NCBI GenBank assembly: GCA_965194375.1
Contig: OZ239428.1
Length of the DNA: 64,000 nt
Reading direction: 5' to 3' (one strand)
Origin: Tabrizicola_A aquatica
GTDB lineage: Bacteria > Pseudomonadota > Alphaproteobacteria > Rhodobacterales > Rhodobacteraceae
Program-made: the position numbers and the translations under genes
Part shown: one piece after another, positions 58,302 to 64,000 of the stretch
Position numbering within the stretch: the stretch's first letter is position 1
Layout of the letters: the number at the start of each line of letters is the position of its first letter
Notes under the pieces: model-generated
Seen by the model: only the letters and a program-made list of their open reading frames with translations
Told to the model about the DNA's origin: nothing
Database searches by the model: none

Positions 58302-59060
58302 ATGGTGGGCACTGAATTCTTTGGAACCTTCGATCTGGCCTCGTTGTCGATCTGGCTCTTCTGGGGCTTTTTCGCGCTGTTGGTCTACTATCTGCAAACC
58401 GAAAACATGCGTGAAGGCTACCCGTTGGAGCTGGAAGACGGCACCGTTGCGCCGAACCAAGGCCCCTTCCCGGTTCCAGCCCCGAAGACCTTTCTCTTGC
58501 CCCACGGCCGCGGCTCGGTGACCGTGCCGAATGGTGCGCGTGAGGCGCGTGAAGTGGCCGTGGGCCGCACTGCCGTGTCGGAAGGCTTCCCGCATGCGCC
58601 CTTGGGCGACCCGATGAAAGACGGTGTTGGCCCGGCCTCATGGGCCCCGCGCCGCGACATTCCGGAACTGGATGGCCACGGCCATAACAAGATCGTGCCG
58701 ATGGCCTCGGCGTCGGCTTTTGCCGTGTCAGCCGGGCGTGACCCGCGTGGTCTGCCGGTGCAAGCGGGCGATCTGGAAGTGGTGGGAACCATCTCGGATA
58801 TGTGGGTGGACGCGCCTGAACAGCTGGTGCGCTATCTGGAAATCACGCTGAACTCGGGGGCCAAGAAGCTGGTTCCGCTGCCGATGGTAAAAATCCAAGC
58901 CGACCGTGTACGTATCAACTCGCTGTCGTCGGACCTATTCGACGGCGTGCCTGCGACCAAGTCGCAGACCGAGGTGACCTTGCTCGAAGAAGAAAAGATC
59001 AGCGCCTACTACGCGGGCGGCACTCTCTATGCCGCGTCCAAGCGTAAGCGCGGCTTCTGA
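58302..59060 (+). CDS. puhA: Photosynthetic reaction centre H subunit
   Basis: The 252-residue protein has a single N-terminal membrane helix (DLASLSIWLFWGFFALLVYY, residues about 8-27) followed by QTENMREGYPLE and a large cytoplasmic PRC-barrel domain. Conserved stretches include TFLLPHGRGSVTVP and LEITLNSGAKKLVPLPMVKI. It caps the L/M pair and guides proton transfer to QB. The ATG at 58302 has a TAGGAGGA site, the strongest in the block. Confidence 0.98.
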   Translation: MVGTEFFGTFDLASLSIWLFWGFFALLVYYLQTENMREGYPLELEDGTVAPNQGPFPVPAPKTFLLPHGRGSVTVPNGAREAREVAVGRTAVSEGFPHAPLGDPMKDGVGPASWAPRRDIPELDGHGHNKIVPMASASAFAVSAGRDPRGLPVQAGDLEVVGTISDMWVDAPEQLVRYLEITLNSGAKKLVPLPMVKIQADRVRINSLSSDLFDGVPATKSQTEVTLLEEEKISAYYAGGTLYAASKRKRGF

Positions 59061-59084
59061 TCCATACAACAAAAGGGGGCGACC

Positions 59085-59726
59085 ATGTCTAACCACGAAC
59101 ACGACGACTTCGCCGTCGAGCCGCTGCCGGGCCTGCCCGCGCAACCGCCCAAGGGGGAAGTGATCTTGTGGCAAGGCCGCCCCCAGACCTTTGCGCTGGC
59201 GCGCGAGGCGCTGAAGATCAACTGGATCGCCGGCTACTTTGTCGCGCTGGCGCTTTGGCGCGGGTGGATGATGGGGGACGGAGTGCCTGCCACCATCTTG
59301 GCCGTCATGCTGCCTTATCTTGCCATCGGTGCCATGACCTGCGCGATTTTGTTGACAATTGCCACGGTGCAGGCGCGCAGCACCGTCTACACCATCACCA
59401 CCGCGCGCGTGGCGATGCGGATCGGTGTTGCGCTGACCGTGACGCTGAATCTGCCCTTCCGTCAGATCGGCGCAGCCAATTTGGCACTGAAATCAAACGG
59501 CACCGGCACCATCGCGCTGCAAACGCTGGGCGATACGCGGATTTCCTACCTTGTCTGCTGGCCCCATGTGCGGCCTTGGCACTTTAACCGCACGCAACCT
59601 GCGCTGCGCGCCATTCCCGAAGCCGCTGCCGTTGCCAAGATTTTGGCCGAGGCTGCCGAAACACGGATGAGCCAGCCCATCATCACCCAGACCCCAGTCC
59701 CGGCGCATGCCGTGGCCGCCGAATAG
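59085..59726 (+). CDS. puhB: Reaction centre assembly protein PuhB
   Basis: The 213-residue membrane protein has an N-terminal PLPGLPAQPPKGEVILWQGRP segment, then helices (WIAGYFVALALWRGWMMG; AVMLPYLAIGAMTCAILLTI) and a PH-like domain typical of PuhB (TVYTITTARVAMRIGVALTV). It promotes reaction-centre and LH1 assembly. Order puhA-puhB-puhC is conserved; puhC begins 9 bases after its stop. Confidence 0.95.
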   Translation: MSNHEHDDFAVEPLPGLPAQPPKGEVILWQGRPQTFALAREALKINWIAGYFVALALWRGWMMGDGVPATILAVMLPYLAIGAMTCAILLTIATVQARSTVYTITTARVAMRIGVALTVTLNLPFRQIGAANLALKSNGTGTIALQTLGDTRISYLVCWPHVRPWHFNRTQPALRAIPEAAAVAKILAEAAETRMSQPIITQTPVPAHAVAAE

Positions 59727-59735
59727 GAGGACAGG

Positions 59736-60191
59736 ATGCAAGACCTTACCCAACGCCGCCCGTCTGACGACAAGGACATGATCCCCAAGCCGCTGCTTTT
59801 GGCGATGCTCGGCCTTGTTCTGGCGACGCTGGCGATTGTCAGCTTTTCGGTGCTGACCGGCCGCGAGCCGGCTGGCACACCCGCGCCCGCTGCCGTTGTG
59901 GCGGAACGCACAATCTATCTGCAGGGCGGGGGCGCGCAGGCCGTGACCGTTCTGGACGAAAACCGCGCCCTGCTTATGGACCTGCCGCACGGGGGCTTCA
60001 TCACCGTCATTCAGAACGGAGTGCAGCGCGCGCGGCTAACTGCCCGTGTCGATCAGTCTTTGCCGGTGCGTATTGTGGAATACGCCAATGGTCGGCTGAC
60101 CGTCGTTGACGACCACACCGGATGGAGCGCGGAACTCGGCGCATTCGGATCAGACAATAAGGCCGCATTCGAACGGCTCATGTCGCAGTGA
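59736..60191 (+). CDS. puhC: Photosynthetic complex assembly protein PuhC
   Basis: The 151-residue protein has one N-terminal membrane helix (LLLAMLGLVLATLAIVSFSV, about 21-40), with the remainder periplasmic, as in PuhC. It is needed for reaction-centre/LH1 assembly in Rhodobacter. A TAGGAGGACAG site precedes the ATG. The next gene starts 23 bases after its stop. Confidence 0.92.
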   Translation: MQDLTQRRPSDDKDMIPKPLLLAMLGLVLATLAIVSFSVLTGREPAGTPAPAAVVAERTIYLQGGGAQAVTVLDENRALLMDLPHGGFITVIQNGVQRARLTARVDQSLPVRIVEYANGRLTVVDDHTGWSAELGAFGSDNKAAFERLMSQ

Positions 60192-60214
60192 CACATAATA
60201 AGGGGAACCAAATC

Positions 60215-60511
60215 ATGGGATTATTTACAAGATCAGCGGAACGCGTGCCCTGCACCGTCGAGGTCAGCCACCGTTTCGAAAGCCTTCATGCCCACGTCCG
60301 TTTCAACAATGGTGCCGTGGTTCACCCCGGCGATGAGGTGCTGGTGCATGGCGCCCCAATCATGGCCGCCTATGGTGAGCTGATCATCGAGGACCGGCAG
60401 GCCACCATCACCCGCGCCAGCCTCTTGGAACGCCTTTGGACCCGCGCCACTGGCGATTTTGGGTTCATGGAACTGTGCGAGTTTTCCTTCTCGGAAGAGG
60501 TGACGCTATGA
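60215..60511 (+). CDS. Conserved small protein of unknown function between puhC and acsF
   Basis: The 98-residue protein has no membrane segment or signal. It opens GLFTRSAERVPCTVEVSHRF and contains a short beta-rich domain with FNNGAVVHPGDEVLVHGAP. The ATG at 60215 has an AAGGGGA site; an upstream GTG at 60188 overlapping puhC is less likely. The stop overlaps the acsF ATG, so it is translated with the aerobic cyclase. A similar small gene occurs here in related phototrophs, but I do not know its role; an accessory function for AcsF or complex assembly is a guess. Confidence 0.8.
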   Translation: MGLFTRSAERVPCTVEVSHRFESLHAHVRFNNGAVVHPGDEVLVHGAPIMAAYGELIIEDRQATITRASLLERLWTRATGDFGFMELCEFSFSEEVTL

Positions 60512-61608
60512 ACGCCCAAAACCCCGACATGACCGCAGCCACGGCATTGGTGCCCGAAATCGACAGCACCGCCACCACGGCGATGGCGACCGAAACGACC
60601 ATGCTCAATCCGCGCTTCTACACCACCGATTTTGACGAGATGGACCGCGTGGATGTCTCGTCGATCCGGCCCGAATGGGACAAGCTGATCGCGCAGATGA
60701 AATCTGACCCGAACAAGGGCCATTTCAAGAAGAACGCCGACTGGGATCAGATCGACTGGGCGGCGATGGACCCCAAGCTGCGGGTCGAATTCATCGACTT
60801 TCTGGTGTCCTCTTGCACCGCCGAGTTCTCGGGCTGCGTGCTTTACAAGGAAATGAAGCGGCGCGGCAACAACCCCGACATCTGCGAGCTGTTCAACTAT
60901 ATGGCCCGCGATGAGGCCCGCCATGCCGGGTTCATCAATGACGCGCTGCGCGAAGCGGGCGTTGCGGTGAACCTTGGCTTTCTGACCAAGGCCAAGAAAT
61001 ACACCTATTTCCGGCCGAAGTTCATCTACTACGCCACCTATCTGTCGGAAAAGATCGGTTACGCCCGCTATATCACCATCTACCGCCACCTTGAGGCGAA
61101 CCCTGATCAGCGGTTCCATCCCATTTTCAAATGGTTCAAGGAATGGTGCAACGACGAGTTCAGCCATGGCGAGGCTTTTGCCTTGCTGATGCGCACCGAT
61201 CCCAAGCTGACCTCCAGCTTTGTCAACAAGCTGTGGATCCGCTTCTTCCTGACTGCGGTCTATTCCACCATGTTCGTGCGCGATCATGCACGGCCCGAGT
61301 TCCACAAGGCGCTGGGTGTTGACATCGAATGGTATGACCAAGAGGTGTTCCGGAAAACCAGCGTGATCGCCCGCCAAGTCTTCCCGATCGAGGTGGACAT
61401 CGACCATCCGCGCTGGTTGCCGAACCTGCGCCGCATGCGCGATGCCTTTGGCCAGATGGACGAGGCCAAGCGCCGCGGCGGTGTTGCGGGTTGGCTGGGT
61501 AAGGTCACGGGCGGTGCCAAGGCGCTGACGGCCTTTGTCGCACTTTACACCATCCCGGTCATCAAGCGCGAGCCGCCGAAGAACGTCCGGTTGGAGCCGA
61601 TCTATTGA
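60508..61608 (+). CDS. acsF: Aerobic (oxygen-dependent) Mg-protoporphyrin IX monomethyl ester cyclase
   Basis: The 366-residue di-iron enzyme makes ring E with O2, the aerobic alternative to BchE. The two E-x-x-H iron motifs are DEARHAG (Glu136, His139) and NDEFSHGEAF (Glu217, His220). YTDFDEM-like and MKSDPNKGHFK segments near the N-terminus are also AcsF-typical. The ATG at 60508 overlaps the previous stop (ATGA). Presence of both acsF and bchE predicts pigment synthesis across oxygen levels. Confidence 0.97.
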   Translation: MNAQNPDMTAATALVPEIDSTATTAMATETTMLNPRFYTTDFDEMDRVDVSSIRPEWDKLIAQMKSDPNKGHFKKNADWDQIDWAAMDPKLRVEFIDFLVSSCTAEFSGCVLYKEMKRRGNNPDICELFNYMARDEARHAGFINDALREAGVAVNLGFLTKAKKYTYFRPKFIYYATYLSEKIGYARYITIYRHLEANPDQRFHPIFKWFKEWCNDEFSHGEAFALLMRTDPKLTSSFVNKLWIRFFLTAVYSTMFVRDHARPEFHKALGVDIEWYDQEVFRKTSVIARQVFPIEVDIDHPRWLPNLRRMRDAFGQMDEAKRRGGVAGWLGKVTGGAKALTAFVALYTIPVIKREPPKNVRLEPIY

Positions 61609-61634
61609 TCGTCAACCCGCATAAACACTTGGGT

Positions 61635-61654
61635 CCGGGGCGGCATCGCCCCGG
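61635..61654 (+). terminator. Perfect GC hairpin between acsF and puhE
   Basis: CCGGGGCG and CGCCCCGG form an 8-bp stem around the loop GCAT, 27 bases after the acsF stop. No T-run follows. It may reduce read-through or stabilise the upstream mRNA. Confidence 0.55.
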
Positions 61655-61684
61655 CCAAACCTGCGCGACGCGGGGGCCGCGGCC

Positions 61685-62494
61685 ATGACCGAAAGCCCCT
61701 GGATCGCCGCGCTGTTGACCCTGTTTGTCTGGTGGTTTTCCACCGGCGTCATTCTGTGGCGCGTGCGGGTGGCCGACAATGGCCAACCCTCGGATCATGT
61801 GACGTCAGTGGTCATCGGACTGCCGTTGGTCGCTGTTGGCATCATGGCCGCCCATGCCTCACTGCCCGATCTGTCAACACAAGGCATCTATATGGCCTTC
61901 TTTGCCGCCCTCGCGCTTTGGGGCTGGATCGAACTGGCGTTTCTGTCAGGGGTCATCACCGGCCCCAATCGCAGCCCCTGCCCGGCCTTTGCCAGCACCA
62001 AAACCCGGTTCTGGCGCGCGGTGGGCACAGTGGCGTGGCATGAGCTGGCGCTGGCGCTGACACTTTTGGCTTTGGGTTTGGCCAGCATCGGGGCGGAAAA
62101 CCCCTTTGCCTTTGGCACCTTCGCGATTTTGTTCTTCGGGCGTATCTTTGCCAAGCTGAACCTGTTTCTGGGCGTGCCGCGCATCAACATTCAGTTTCTG
62201 CCCCGCCCCTTGGCCCATCTGGCCAGCCACTTCCGCATTGGGCGGATCACTGCGTTTTTTCCCCTTTCGGTGTCTGCCTTGACCGTCGCTTCTGCCTTGC
62301 TGCTTGAGCGCGCGATCAACGTCGACACCCCCGGCATGTCGGTGGGCTATGCCCTGTTGACCTGCCTTTGCCTGCTGGCCCTGTTGGAGCACTGGTTCAT
62401 GGTGCTGCCTCTGCCAGATGAAAAACTGTGGCGTTGGATGATGCCCGAAGCCAAACCTCAAAAAGACCAGATCGAGGACGCCAATGGACTTTGA
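61685..62494 (+). CDS. puhE: Photosynthetic complex assembly protein PuhE
   Basis: The 269-residue membrane protein has about seven helices. Characteristic segments are LLTLFVWWFSTGVILWRVR at the N-terminus and a GPNRSPCP...RFWRAVGTVAWHELAL core, ending in EHWFMVLPLPDEKLWRW. PuhE influences bacteriochlorophyll production and reaction-centre assembly in Rhodobacter capsulatus. It overlaps the hemA start by 11 bases. Confidence 0.95.
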   Translation: MTESPWIAALLTLFVWWFSTGVILWRVRVADNGQPSDHVTSVVIGLPLVAVGIMAAHASLPDLSTQGIYMAFFAALALWGWIELAFLSGVITGPNRSPCPAFASTKTRFWRAVGTVAWHELALALTLLALGLASIGAENPFAFGTFAILFFGRIFAKLNLFLGVPRINIQFLPRPLAHLASHFRIGRITAFFPLSVSALTVASALLLERAINVDTPGMSVGYALLTCLCLLALLEHWFMVLPLPDEKLWRWMMPEAKPQKDQIEDANGL

Positions 62495-63695
62495 TAACCT
62501 GTTCCGCGCCCAGCTTGAGACACTCAAGTCAGAAGGCAACTACCGCACGTTTGCCGAGTTGGAGCGCAAACGCGGCGCGTTTCCGCGCGCGGCCCGCCAC
62601 AAGGATGGCGAGGTGAACGAAATCACCGTCTGGTGTTCGAACGACTATCTGGGCATGGGCCAGCACCCCGATGTGGTCAAGGCCATGGTCGACTGTGTGC
62701 AGGCCTGCGGCACCGGTGCGGGCGGCACGCGCAATATCTCCGGCAACAACCACCACCATCTGCTGCTCGAGGCCGAGCTTGCCGATCTGCATGGCAAAGA
62801 AGCCGCACTTTTGTTCACCAGCGGCTATGTGTCGAACTGGGCGGCGCTCTCGACGCTTGGCAGCAAGATCCCGAACGCGGTGATCCTGTCGGATGCTGGC
62901 AACCATGCCTCGATGATCGAGGGCGTGCGCCACAGCCGTGCCGACAAGGTGATCTGGAAGCACAATGACTGGCGCGATCTGGACCGCAAGCTCGCCGCTG
63001 TCGGCGATCGGCCCAAGATTGTGGCCTTTGAATCGGTTTACTCGATGGACGGCGACATCGCCCCGATCAAGGAAATCGTGCAGGTCGCCAAGGCCCACGG
63101 GGCGCTGACCTATATCGACGAGGTGCACGCGGTGGGCATGTATGGCCCGCGCGGCGGTGGGGTGACCGAACGCGAAGGGTTGGCCGATCAGATCGACCTG
63201 ATCGAAGGCACGCTGGGCAAGGCTTACGGCGTGGTGGGCGGCTATATCACCGGCTCTGCCCCCTTGTGCGATTTCATCCGCAGCTTTGCGAGCGGGTTCA
63301 TCTTCACCACCGCCCTGCCCCCGGCGATTGCGGCCGCCGCCACCGCCTCGATCCGCCATCTCAAGGCCAGCGGCTCTGAACGCGCGCGCCAGCAGGCGCA
63401 AGTGGCCAAGCTGCGCGCGAAACTTGACCGCGCGGGTATTCCCCACATGGCCAATGACAGCCACATCATCCCGGTGATGATTGGTGATCCGGTCAAGTGC
63501 CGGATGATCAGCGATATCCTGATGAACGACTGGGGCATCTATGTGCAGCCCATCAACTATCCCACGGTCGCCAAGGGCACCGAGCGGCTGCGCATTACGC
63601 CCTCGCCTTTCCATTCAGATGCCGATATCGATCATCTCGTGACCGCATTGGCCACGCTTTGGCAACGCTGCGCGATTTCGCATGCAGTCGCCTGA
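62484..63695 (+). CDS. hemA: 5-aminolevulinate synthase
   Basis: The 403-residue PLP-dependent enzyme condenses glycine and succinyl-CoA, the first step of tetrapyrrole synthesis in alphaproteobacteria. Motifs WCSNDYLGMGQHPDVV, AGGTRNISGNNHHH, SVYSMDGDIAP and YIDEVHAVGMYGPRGGG are diagnostic. The PLP lysine is Lys246 in GTLGKAYGVVGGY. It lies inside the photosynthesis cluster, so ALA supply can rise with bacteriochlorophyll demand. Many relatives carry a second, isofunctional copy (hemT) elsewhere. Confidence 0.98.
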   Translation: MDFDNLFRAQLETLKSEGNYRTFAELERKRGAFPRAARHKDGEVNEITVWCSNDYLGMGQHPDVVKAMVDCVQACGTGAGGTRNISGNNHHHLLLEAELADLHGKEAALLFTSGYVSNWAALSTLGSKIPNAVILSDAGNHASMIEGVRHSRADKVIWKHNDWRDLDRKLAAVGDRPKIVAFESVYSMDGDIAPIKEIVQVAKAHGALTYIDEVHAVGMYGPRGGGVTEREGLADQIDLIEGTLGKAYGVVGGYITGSAPLCDFIRSFASGFIFTTALPPAIAAAATASIRHLKASGSERARQQAQVAKLRAKLDRAGIPHMANDSHIIPVMIGDPVKCRMISDILMNDWGIYVQPINYPTVAKGTERLRITPSPFHSDADIDHLVTALATLWQRCAISHAVA

Positions 63696-63782
63696 GATTT
63701 TTGATGACGCCAAAGACCAGACGGTGATCCAACACAGGGCCACCTTCGTATACCCAAATCAGGCGTAACAGGGAGACCGCCC

Positions 63783-64000
63783 ATGAAGTCGAAGTTTGCT
63801 ATCCTCGCCGTTCTTGCAACCGCTGCTGGACCCGCATTTGCGGCTGGCGACGCTGCAAAAGGCGAAACCAGCTTCAAGCAATGCCAGACTTGCCACTCTG
63901 TGGTGAACGAGGCAGGAGAAGTGCTTGCTGGCAAAGGGTCCAAGACGGGACCGAACCTGTATGGTGTGGTGGGCCGTGTGGTTGGCAGCTATCCTGACTT
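63783..64000 (+). CDS. cycA: Cytochrome c2, 5' part only
   Basis: The visible 72 codons encode a Sec signal peptide (KFAILAVLATAAGPAFA, cleavage after residue 20). The class I cytochrome c haem motif CQTCH is at residues 34-38, in EASFKQCQTCHSVV-like context, and KTGPNLYGVVGR follows. The gene is open at the window edge. Cytochrome c2 carries electrons between the bc1 complex and the reaction centre. Position next to hemA matches Rhodobacter sphaeroides. A GGGAGA site lies upstream of the ATG. Confidence 0.93.
   Translation, partial: MKSKFAILAVLATAAGPAFAAGDAAKGETSFKQCQTCHSVVNEAGEVLAGKGSKTGPNLYGVVGRVVGSYPD

Noticed and set aside
61604..61618. TTGATCGTCAA after acsF as an FNR box
   Set aside because: Second half-site is in the wrong place; spacing does not fit TTGAT-N4-ATCAA.

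Overview
The window looks like the chromosome of a phototrophic alphaproteobacterium of the Rhodobacter/Cereibacter group (Rhodobacteraceae). It is GC-rich. It carries half of a photosynthesis gene cluster in the family order (idi-bchP-pucC-like-bchG-bchJ-bchE / ppsR-ppaA / bchFNBHLM-lhaA-puhABC-acsF-puhE-hemA-cycA), PpsR/CrtJ operators and an FnrL-type box. It also has Rhodobacterales hallmarks such as a Hint-domain RTX protein and an NDUFS4-like ETC subunit. The organism should be able to make bacteriochlorophyll a under both oxic (AcsF) and anoxic (BchE) conditions.

Bases 1-5300 hold a truncated low-molecular-weight tyrosine phosphatase, a small secreted protein, a serine hydrolase broken by one frameshift, peptidyl-tRNA hydrolase, a family 2 glycosyltransferase and an M20 amidohydrolase. 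Bases 5400-14240 form a myo-inositol catabolism island. It comprises a LacI regulator, a minus-strand operon (two Gfo/Idh/MocA dehydrogenases around an IolE-like enzyme) and a divergent plus-strand operon iolD-iolC-iolB-aldolase. A perfect 16-bp palindrome lies between the two operons. Next come an Lrp-family regulator with a DmdA/GcvT-like demethylase, and a tRNA-Arg(TCT).

Bases 16500-39300 are mixed housekeeping and envelope genes: GNAT acetyltransferase, secreted protein, complex I accessory subunit, uvrB, FNT channel, a 1,097-residue RTX/Hint protein, PBP4-type dacB, nadD, ettA, and a cation-transport block (P-type ATPase, CPA2 antiporter coupled to a small HTH protein, CPA1 antiporter with a cyclic-nucleotide-binding domain). 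Two intergenic stretches stand out. One is a 14-bp inverted repeat enclosing a G-rich loop, upstream of uvrB. The other is a hairpin-dense stretch downstream of ettA, followed by a 25-codon membrane-protein gene.

Bases 39365-64000 are the photosynthesis block. The minus-strand operon bchE-J-G-pucC-like-bchP-idi converts Mg-protoporphyrin ester toward phytylated bacteriochlorophyll. ppaA and ppsR are the light/redox/B12 regulators. The long plus-strand run bchF-N-B-H-L-M-lhaA-puhA-B-C-(unknown)-acsF-puhE-hemA supplies Mg-chelatase subunit H, the dark-operative protochlorophyllide reductase, the methyltransferase, reaction-centre H subunit and assembly factors, and 5-aminolevulinate synthase. 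cytochrome c2 follows and runs off the end. Four TGT-N12-ACA PpsR sites and one FNR-type box sit in the promoters. Carotenoid genes, bchIDO, bchCXYZ and puf are not in the window; a non-photosynthetic antiporter directly borders idi, so those genes, if present, lie elsewhere.
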